From Delphinus delphis (taxonomy: Eukaryota > Chordata > Mammalia > Artiodactyla > Delphinidae): a DNA stretch of 64,000 nt. This document shows, piece after piece, positions 54,421 to 64,000 of this stretch (the stretch's first letter is position 1; each line of letters starts with the position of its first letter). The notes under the pieces were generated by a model. It was not told the origin of the DNA, did no database searches, and was given only the letters and a program-made list of their open reading frames with translations. The translations under genes were made by a program, and so were the position numbers. The stretch lies in the NCBI RefSeq assembly GCF_949987515.2, contig NC_082691.1:62627740-62691739 (forward strand). Direction: 5' to 3'.

Positions 54421-57400
54421 CTCTCAGGAAAAAAAAAAAGGAATTGAAAAAAAAGTGTTTCAATGCATGGCCGCTTGGGAGGAACATCCCAGGCTCTTTA
54501 GTCAGTAATAACCCAGTGGAGTTACTGCAGAGGAACAACATACAGAGGTGGTCCAGATAAGGGGGTGGTACTTGTGTAATATGCACCATCACCACTAGGG
54601 GTGCCTCTTAGTGGCTGGTTTGAAGGCTGGACGCCATTCACTATATTAAACCATGCATGTATGCTCACAAATAGGGGTAATGACTAGTCCCTCGTCAGAC
54701 TCCCTATGTTTGTAGCTGGAGAGAAAGAAAATATTGCCAGGTAGCCCTTTCTACCTGAGGGAGAAGGAAAAGGAAAAAAATGTTTGGAATTCAAAAACTA
54801 GCATCGTACGGTACCCAGAAGAAAACTGAACATATGGAAGCCAGCCTAATTCCTGGAACACTGACATTTCTTATGCCTCCAAGGAGCTTCTGATAGCCCA
54901 TCCACTCATCCCTCAAAAAAGATTATATGAGACGCGATACACTGTGTATATCTTCAGTGTGCAGGCAAAAGCACTTGGTACCTGGATATTGCTTGGCATT
55001 TGGAAGAGTACAAAAGAGACAGATGGCTGAGTGAGTCTGGACAGCCTCCTATCTGGGACAGAACATTGACAACAATGAAAAACATTAAAGTGAAGAAAAA
55101 CAGCCTTTTCATTTTTCAAATTTCAACAGAGAGGTTAACTCATTGTTTTTATTTGGTAATCAGAAGAACATACAAGTACTTATTCATTACTAGATGCTGG
55201 CGGAAAATTATACATTGAGGGACTGTCTGCCTCATCTGTGCAAAAAAGATTTACAATAAACACATAATTTATTGAGAGCAGTTTAGCATATTCTGTTTTA
55301 CATGAATCCCTATGATTTATTTTTGCATTTAGAGATGTGAGGCTATGGCATTTGAATAGTTTCTTTTAGTACAGACCAGCATCACAGGGAACAAAACACT
55401 TTTCTTAAAATGGATGGTCATTCTCTTGCAAATTGCAACCTGCATTTTATCTGCTAAAAACATATTTCACATCATGGAAGTACATTCTATCACTGCCATA
55501 AAATACAAAGTCCCTTTTATCATCTTCCCTTTTGGAAGAGCTTTCTCAGAACATATCTAGAAATACCTTCCTTATTCCTGAAAAGAACTATTTATTCGGC
55601 ATGATTTGGATTGAGGTTTGGGGTTTTAATTCTGCTTGCCTCCCTCTTTTGAGTCCTGTTAAACATTCTTGATTTTAATCCAGACATCTCCCCGAAATCC
55701 AGCTGAACAGCAGCAAGATCTCAGGCTGAGGAGATGAGCTGAGTTGGTGGCCAGTGCCCTAGTAAGGAAAGGTCTAGAGGCCCACGGTGAGGGCTTAACA
55801 TCCTAAGGAGAAAAACCCTGTACAAAAATTGTGCCGTAGACTGAGGAGAGATAATAAGAGCATTATGTTAGGCTCAAAGTGAGTCACCTTACTTTGGGTA
55901 ATGGATATCCCATGAGGATTTCCTTTTTCCTGCTTCCTTTCCCCAAACTATTCCCTCCTCCCCATCTATTCATACCCCATCCCTGGCCCACAACCTTTCC
56001 TCATGCGGATCACACTGGAACAAGATAATTTTGTTCTTTCCATTATTTTGTGTTTCCATGTGCTAAAAAGATGCTGCAAGCAGAATGGCTTGCCTGGACA
56101 GAGGCAAAAGAAGGAATTTGCAAAAGGTATAAAAATGAGCGAAGAAAATAAGGAGAGAGAAAAAGTATGAAAAAGCGAGAGAATGCTGAGATTAGGTGGA
56201 GGGAGAAATCTGGCTGTACAGCGGGCACCAGAGTTGATAAAAACCTAACCGAGCTCTACAAATGAAAATAGCAAATATTTTAAAAAATTTTTTACAGCAT
56301 ATAAAATTTTATAAAAATATCATCAAAGCAAGAAAAAAGGAAAATTTATACAGTTCTATCTCTAGAATCAGTTACTGGACAATACTTATGGCTGTAGATT
56401 TTTACTATAAATCTATGCTTGTTGGTGTGCGACTATATTCTGTACCATCACACATATAGCCACTCAAAGACAAGGACACTAGTACACAAATACCTACCCC
56501 AAGACAGATCACCACAGAGAAGCAAAAACTGTACAAGGGTATGCCTCCAGGGCAATCTATTGAAAAGCCATTCCACAGCCATTGGGTTTTAATGGGCTTT
56601 ATTTTAAATGAGTTCTCCTGCACTGTAACCTGACAGAGAAATGCTTCTGTTGTCCAAAAGCCAGTTTCCATGAAGATACATGGGTGAGGTTCAGCAAACA
56701 TGACTGAAGCTGACAGCTTCCAAGATGGCAATGACTGGCCTACTACAGCAAGCATTAAGCCCCAGAAATGGTGAGATCTCCCCAATGGAGGCTAAGTGTG
56801 CCCTGAGTGAGGTGAAGGGCCCACACACCACCCCTTGGTTCAGTGGATGGCTATCTAGGCTGGGTTCAAGTTCATTTAGTGAAGCCAGCCATTGTCAGTG
56901 TCAATCCATTTCTGCTTGAGAACAGAAGCCAGAATAAATGTCAATTCATTTCAAATATGTCTGCCAATATTTTAAAGAAAAAAATGGATGAGGTGGAGGG
57001 GCATTAGTTAAAATAATCAGGACTTAATAATGTTGAAATTGATTTTCATGAACCTTTCAGTCCAGGCCTCCCACTGCACCCCACTCTTGTTCAATGTAAA
57101 AACAAGATATTCTTTTGATGAAACAATCGTTGTTTATTGCAGCTTTCCTGGAGGAGCATCCAGGCTTTTGCAAATGTCCAATGAAAACATCCAGAGGACT
57201 TCTTCCCATTTTCTAAACTTCCCTGGACCCAAATTCACTTATCAGATGAACCCTGCCTAATGTCCTACAGGCTGTTACCATTCTAATTCTGCCATCATCT
57301 CTGTGCCCACCAGTGTGTTTGATGAGAGGAAACCTTAACAACGGACATCTGGTCTTGGCAGATAATGTGTCTCTTGGTTCTCAGAGGGATATTTTATACA

Positions 57401-60400
57401 AATATTGTGCTGTTCATTACAATTTTTTCAAGTTCATTTTCTAAATGATAACGAGGCCTTTAATCATGGATCACTATCAATGAATTACAAATATTACTTT
57501 CCACTTATTCACAAAGAAGAGCCAATATAACATCATTATTGCAACGTTATTTCTTTAACATCCAACTCTGCTGTGGTTCAGTACTATACCGACCATAATG
57601 TTGGCAGAGCACTGATTCCCCAGGCTGCACATATAGATGCTTTTACTCGCTTCAAGAAAGTCTATTTTGGATTTTAAATGTTACAACTTGGATTATAAAT
57701 CAATCCACTGGTAATCGTGTCATCATTCCTTTTGGAAGTGAATTTTCATATAAATCCTGTTTTGGTTTGTTTCTGTTTTTGTTTTTTCGTTTGTTTTTCT
57801 TAAACCCAAAAACCATAGAGAAGTTTTATTTTCATAAACTTGGCACTGCTAATTTCCCCCATACTACTTGCAATTTCCTGTCCCTTATAATAAGCTATCT
57901 GTGTCACTAGGGTATGTCTGCACATACTTAGAAGATAAGCCTTTAGCAATACACTTGACATACAGAAGACGTTGAGTGCGTTTTCAGGTAAACTTGAACT
58001 TTGCACTCACAGGTGGCTAGTGGAATTCAGCTGGACGGTTCTGCATGTGTTTCCTGAACGCTGACTGTATGCCAGGCCCTGTGGTGGGCCAGTGGTGCAA
58101 ATCCTGTTGGGATGTGTGGGAATCTTGCAATAAGAATGAAGTTTATTTCCTAAAATCCCCTTTATGGGGGACATAATGCTACATACATAGGTTTTAATCT
58201 CAGAATCTTCTCTATCTCATTATGAGAAAAAGATTTTGTGCCTTTTTTCTTTTGTTTTCCTCCTTATTCCATGGGGAATGTTATGAAGTCATTTCTACCA
58301 TGTAAGTCTCTGCTGAAAGGTTAAGAATAGAAGAAAACATATTACATATTCTTCCTATCTATCTAAAGACAATTGATCCATGACAGAAGTGACATTAGAA
58401 GACCAGCAACCTTACTCCTAAAATATGGATTACAATATTGGTCTCCATCTTTTTATTTGCTGTCTCACATCTTGTGATAATAATGCTCTTTACTTTCTAT
58501 TTTTCATATTTACTAGAGGCATCACTTCAGGTGGAAAATATAATATAATGGCTTTAATTCTGCAAATGAAATGAACAGATGCACTAGATTGTTCTTTGGC
58601 TCTCAGATGTCTAGATATCATTTTATTGTTTAAGTATATCAGGTCCTAAATGGGATACTGTCAGATGTCTTCAATGCTTTTTAAAAGCTCCAGGAATGAA
58701 ATGGACATAGGAAGAAAATCCATTTGAATTTAATGGGTTAGAAATGAGTCTCTTGCCTGCTGCCATAAACAACGAGGGCTCATAACCTAAGAAAGGTGGG
58801 CGTGAATAAAAGCTGGAACAAAGACCCGCCTATGGTTCGGTCATTATGGCAGCAAAACATACTGCATCAACAAAACTTGGCTGTAGAGCTAGTTGGTGAC
58901 ATGGGGGCCCAAACTCAAGGGCTAACTCCATTTGTCACTTTCTACTCAGGGACATGTAGAACTGGTGGTTTGTCAATGGTGGGAATATCCCTAGTACTTT
59001 CCCCACATAGCAGTTAATTCTTAACTCAGGTGTGTAAGCCTTTGCTTTTTAAGTGACATGGAACACAGAGTAAGGTGTCACAATCCGTGCAATGGAAGAA
59101 TGTGTCTTCCACTTCACTGCTCAACTTGGAGGAAGCTGTTTCAAGAGAATGGAAAGACCACAGCAAGTGAGCTAGAGCTCTGGAAATACTGTTCTTCCAG
59201 TCAATACTGTTGTCTCACCAGCTCCAGTATCAATTTATAGCACAGTAATACATTGTTTTTTATTTAAAAAAATAGATAATTTTGCTTTTTTACTCAATGT
59301 CCCTTCAAAACACTTTCTAAGGATTTAAAAATAAGAGTTACATGATGCTTTTGTTTTTCCACGCTGAGAGTTCCAAGCAGAGTGCTATCCTGAATAAAAT
59401 TCTCTGCCCACCTTTTTCCAGCTAAATTAATGACTTAAAGCAAATGTAAAACATTTCCATCTTTATTGGTGCTAGAAAAAACGGCTATATTCCTATTTCT
59501 TTTTCAAATATTGTTTAGTCTTGATTGAGTATAAAAGGGAAGCTGCACCTTTCTAGTTTGATTGGTTGCAAAGCTCTACATAGAAAAATACAGAATTGAA
59601 GTGAGGTCAAAAGTTCAGGTTCCAAGGTCAAGAACTGACATGCACTGGTTGTATTTCACTTCTATTTAAAACCACCTCAAAGAGCATAGTTTGCAAATCG
59701 ATGGCCCATGCATTGAATGCAGTTAGTTCATAGGGATGTCTTCTTTGGCCAGCACTGTGTTTGTAAGTTTCTGAATTAGTCGCCAATATTAAAAAATTTG
59801 GAGGGGGTTTACATAAAATCTTAGGTATCTAGGACCCTCATTCCCACATAGCACTGATCCCGTAGCTGCCAGCCACTGCCCCCTTGGGGCAGTGCATGCC
59901 CTCCCCACTTCCCCCCTACTGCTCCTCACTGGCTCTCTGATACCCAGGCCCACAATGAATTACCATTTATCGCAATCATTCTGATATTACAGCTTGCTGT
60001 ACTCATTTACTTGACCTGCTGAGCTCCTGTTTTGAATTTGTGACCACATGACTTACTGTGGTCACTGTTAGGAAAACAGGAGAAGCAACAGAAAAATCTG
60101 CTATTACCAAGCAAAATGGAAATCTGATCTAAGAACCCTGCTCAAATATCAGTACACGACTGTGCATTCCACACCACAGAGTTCTCCAGATCTTTCTGTT
60201 GGGGAATATTTCAGTGACACAAAAGGCCTGGTAGACGACATACCCAGTCTCCTTTCTGTCTGAAGAAATACCAACATGTTGCCTTAGTACTGAGAGGAGT
60301 TTTTAAATGTTTGCTTTTGTGTTTTCCACGTGGAAATTAAATCTGCAACGAGGAATACAGTTAAGCCTACCGTCCGGCTCTCTCTCTCTTCCTATTTGTA

Positions 60401-61584
60401 TTCCTCTTCCATCACCAGCCTATTCATGTGATTTACCCTTAGGAAGGACTCAAAGATTCCTCTGTGAACCACAATTCCATTTTAAGAATCAGTTTCATTC
60501 AAATCACACCACTCAGATCCACAAAATTCCTTGACTTGCACTCCACTGGATCCCATTCTTGACTTGGTTTCAGGGGGTTGTACTTTTTGTCTCTTTCCCT
60601 GTGACATCCACTATTCTTATTTTTGATTCGTGCTATTAATCATCTCCTATCTGGCATTTCTAAAGGCTCATTAAAATGAAAAAAAAATTATTGGACATAT
60701 CTTCCTGATACTAATTCCCTTAGCACTTCCCTGAATAGAAAGAAGAACAATTAGGTCAAACCATAAATATTCAAAAGAAGAGGACCAGCCAGTGGTAAAA
60801 AATTCAGTAACCGTTTAGTCATGGATGCTACTCAGTGAAAACACTGGGTTTCCCACCTGAACGATATGGTCACAAGCTGAAACATTCAGGTTTGTATTAA
60901 TGAATGCACAGGTAAATTAAGCATCAAATAAAGAAGAGGAAAATCTCCTTTCTTATAAAACAGAAAGTATTTCATATTATATAAATGGGAAGAAAAGCAT
61001 GGGAACAATTTCTAAGTCTGGAAGAAAACTGGAGAGAAAGAACGTTCCTGACTCAGGAAAGGAACAACCAGAGACTGAAATCATCATCTTAGCTGCGATG
61101 AAGGCCAGCTTGGCTGCATCCACCATCAGCAACCAGTGCAAAAATAACAACACATAAAGAAATACAGTGGCAAGTCCTGTGTGTGTGTGGCTTTCTCAGG
61201 CCTCTCTCGGCGTTTCCAGGATGTCCGTTCCCATCAGGCCAGACAGGTGCCTTGAAAGCCAGGGCATCAGCAAAGGATTCTGAGGAAGTCCCTTCATGTG
61301 TTGTTTCTGTTTGTGCAAAAATCGGAAGTTGTGTTGTTTGCTTGGGCTGGGGGGATTCCCCCAGAGTTCTAAGACCTCAAACCAGCTCCAAGAAAGTCAT
61401 CTCCTGGGAGGAGATGGCATGAGAGAAGGCCAAGTGCAGGGGTGGGGCTTGTTTCTGAAAGTTGTACACCTTCCCCAGATACAGGTCTTTGTGGAAGGAG
61501 AAGAGAATGAAGAAGCTCAGCTAAAATGATGCAAGACATTGGCAGCCTCTCTTATTGTCTATGAGGTGTGTTTTACTCTTCTGA
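54421..61584. other. Seven kilobases of mostly unique sequence
   Basis: No transposon recognised apart from a possible old fragment near 58035-58110 ('cctgaacgctgactgtatgccaggccctgtgg'). Open frames up to 126 codons (56785-56405, minus) lack domain motifs or splice context. The segment 57400-57560 is TAAT-rich and could be conserved noncoding DNA. The low transposon density itself is noted. Confidence 0.4.
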
Positions 61585-61614
61585 ATCTGAAAAAAAGAAA
61601 AAGAAAAAGAAAAG
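61585..61614. repeat. (GAAAAA)n A-rich repeat
   Basis: Four imperfect GAAAAA units. Confidence 0.8.
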
Positions 61615-61995
61615 TGTCAATGCTGCCTTTCCCCCCCCTTCTCAACCCTCCAGGTCTGAGAAGAAAATCTGAGGGACAAAAAAAAGAGGGATCAATTACA
61701 CATTTCAATGCTAGTCACTGCTGTCTCCTTTGTAACACAATCCTTCTATTCATAAAGGGGAAATCTCAGTGGAGAATTTTAAACACTGGTTACATTGGAA
61801 GCCTTAATAGTTGCTTTAAACTAAAGCATCAAATATTTGGTTCATGCAGTATGGGTTTTACGACGTCTTATTTTGCAATCAGGATGACAGTGACTGCCAG
61901 ATCTGATCTGGTCAATTTGCCTCTGGGGTCAGTGGGATTGGATTCATCTAATCCCAATCATTTCCATACCAAAGCAACGTTCCTCTATCAGGATT
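61615..61995. other. Unique sequence under a long open frame
   Basis: A 153-codon frame (61539-62000, plus) covers it. Its product includes a Lys/Arg run from the A-rich repeat and no domain, so it is probably chance. Confidence 0.4.
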
Positions 61996-62124
61996 CATAG
62001 CTATCTGCAGGAAGATGTTCTGCCCCAGACTATAGACTCCTTGAAGGCAGGGAAAATATCTTATCTTTATAACTCTTTTTGCATGTAGTGCAATGCCTGA
62101 CACACAGCATATGCTTAACAAATG
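61996..62124 (+). repeat. L2-tail-like repeat, copy A of a local pair
   Basis: 'tatctgcaggaagatgttc', 'tagactccttgaaggcaggg', 'gcctgacacacagcatatgc', 'ttaacaaatg'. It has the L2 3' tail pattern, and is about 87% identical by eye to copy B at 63660-63793, including bases before the recognisable tail. Confidence 0.75.
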
Positions 62125-63659
62125 CTTCCCCAAAAGATTCAAGGCAAGATGCGCCCCAGCTGAAATCACTGTGCGAATGGATAAGTCACCTGAAGTCTCT
62201 ACGGGGCCTGGAGTGAGGTGGTGGAGGACCAAGATTGAAACAGGACTCATGAATGGAAATAAACCACCTTGGATTTTCTTTTCACCTGGCTTATTCGATA
62301 ACATGTAACCTCAACAGACTTGGACAGGATTTTTAAAAAGCAAACAAACATAAATTATTATGATTACGGTTGCTTCCCCTAAGTGCTGTGTGCTCTCCAA
62401 GTCAGCATGCCTCAGAGTGAGAGAGGATTCCCTCCTACGCAAGGTTCCAGAGGGACAGGAGACTTTAAAAAGAATAACATCATCATCTCCAGAAATGTTA
62501 GGAGTCATTAGAGGACAAGGAAATTTTCCATTCAACTTTAAAGACTAACACTCTCCTAAATAAGACTTGGTCGAAATTAGGTACAAACCAGTTGGGAGAC
62601 AGGAGAGCCCTTTCCGATCTATTGTAATTACGGTCAATTCTCAAATTTTCAGGGGCCACTGACCCAGACCTCCTGCGGTTCCTCTTTCTTCATTCTGGTC
62701 TTGTGAGTGTTTACTCTCCATTAGCACCTTCACCCATTTGGGAGAAATAACAGAAAAAAGAAAAACTTCTGGCCAATCACTTTACTCTGATTCTAGTAGG
62801 ATCGGTGAGGGAAGTTGCCAGTTGCCTCATTGGAACTTGCCAGGGAGGGAGAGAGGTGAAACAAAAGCTGAAATCATGGATTAGAAATTTTCCATTGTTT
62901 CTGATTGTCTCTGTGTAGTTTGGGCCACAAGCGAATTGCAAGACAGGGCCTCTTAGTGCTCTGGCCCTGTCATTATCAATTTGGGGTCATAGGTAATGAG
63001 ACTCCTTTTAGATGGTCATTATAGTATTAATCACCTTAAGAGATGTCCCCAGGCCCTCACATATAAAACCCAATATATTGTTATGATGATATAAGGTTAA
63101 TCTTTCACTAAATGATAGATTGGTCGGAAGGAAGTGAGGACGGATAGCTGGAGATGGCTGACAAGGACCACTGTTACACCCAATGAGCTCCAATGTGCCA
63201 AGAAGGAAAGTGACGCACCTCCTGTGTCATACAGCCTGGGTTAGCAGAGGCCCGCTGTCCAGACTGTTGTGTCCCAGAGATGGAAGAGGTACATCCAGGG
63301 TGTGTGAATGGAACCCAAAGGCCCCTGAGAGGAGATCTTCCTCCCTTGCTAGTCATTGCTTATGGGTGACATGGTGGAGTGGCCGGCTATGGGTCTCCAC
63401 CCGCCCCTCCTCGGCCTTCCGGTCAAGGGACAGAGGAAAGGAGTTGGTCAAGGAGTGGCAAAAAGGGGTAAATAAAGGCAGCCTGTATGTTTAAGCTGTG
63501 CCTGGGTTCACTGTCATTAAATACGACCAACATAAAAGAACAAGAGGCAGATACTCTGCAGCTGGGTCTGTGACCTGAGTGACTGTTCCCAGCCTTCCCA
63601 AACACATGCTTTCTCTAAAAAACTTCCTCTTAGGGCACTCACCCCTATGGTGGCTAGTA
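62125..63659. other. Unique sequence, nothing recognised
   Basis: Open frames are short and lack coding character. The segment 62880-63130 is unusually rich in TAAT/ATTA words and lacks repeats. Confidence 0.4.
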
Positions 63660-63793
63660 GCATATCTATCTGCAGGAAGATATTCTACCTCAGACCGTAG
63701 ACTCCTTGAGGGCAGGGAAAATATCTTATTTATCTTGATAACTCCTCTTGAATGTAGTACAATACCTGACACACAGCACGTGCTCAACAAATC
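63660..63793 (+). repeat. L2-tail-like repeat, copy B of a local pair
   Basis: Same order as copy A, with a 4-bp insertion (ttat) after 'aaaatatcttat' and about 16 substitutions. Flanks are unrelated to those of copy A. Confidence 0.75.
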
Positions 63794-64000
63794 ATTAGTT
63801 TTTCATTGAAAGGAAGTGAATTGAATAAGCATGAAGTGGATGGGACAGATAAAGGTGTAATGATGAATAGGAAGTCTCTCTCCAACCTTTTTCTAATCCT
63901 GACTTTCATAGTGTGACGTAAAAAGGAAATCATAATTACATTGATTTTACAATTTATTCAAAAGCAAATTATGATATGTCAAAAATGTATACTCCTTATG
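63794..64000. other. Unique sequence to window end
   Basis: AT-rich; nothing recognised. Confidence 0.4.

Noticed and set aside
61539..62000. 153-codon plus-strand open frame
   Set aside because: Contains a Lys/Arg run translated from a GAAAAA repeat, with no recognisable motif. A length of 153 codons can occur by chance in 64 kb times six frames.
1..64000. CRISPR arrays, prokaryotic operons, integrated phage
   Set aside because: No direct-repeat/spacer pattern, no dense long frames and no ribosome-binding-site spacing. SINE, LINE and MIR content is mammalian.

Overview
The window looks like a piece of cetacean nuclear genome, intergenic or deeply intronic. The main evidence is seven short (~200-225 bp) tRNA-derived SINEs of the CHR-2 type and five longer CHR-type SINEs. 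Most are bounded by clean 7-16 bp target-site duplications (TSDs). CHR SINEs are known from whales, hippos and ruminants. The short, well-preserved copies match the deleted CHR-2 subfamilies expanded in whales, and I saw no ruminant-specific BovB or Bov-tA elements. There is no prokaryotic gene organisation, rRNA, CRISPR array or functional tRNA. Family names are from memory of consensus sequences; no search was run.

No complete protein-coding gene is visible. The only unmistakable protein homology is to LINE-1 ORF2, in a 5'-truncated L1 on the minus strand at 41.3-43.7 kb. I list four short segments as candidate exons because an open frame coincides with splice-like sites. The best is 30731-30855 on the minus strand: 41 open codons, acceptor and donor, about seven CpGs. 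Weaker ones are 37571-37649 (+), 6211-6281 (+, with stop) and 194-302 (+, with stop). I do not recognise the protein of any of them. They lie on both strands and do not form one transcript, so some are probably chance.

Layout: 0-17 kb is mostly unique sequence with ancient MIR and L2 pieces, an AT palindrome near 4.35 kb and a possible conserved regulatory element near 9.1 kb. 17-30 kb has denser young SINEs, an old L1 and several ancient repeats. 30-39 kb is largely unique with MIR and hAT-type fragments and two candidate exons. 39-45 kb is a nested block: an old L1 is broken by a younger L1 and by two CHR SINEs, and the younger L1 is itself broken by a third. 45-54 kb mixes ancient L1, MIR and hAT-like fragments, two more CHR SINEs and microsatellites. 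54-64 kb is almost repeat-free by eye, apart from a pair of ~87% identical ~130-bp repeats at 62.0 and 63.7 kb.

I found no new biological system. The most interesting items are the candidate exons, the datable nested-insertion stack, the local repeat pair, and a few AT-rich or homeobox-site-like elements that cross-species alignment could test.
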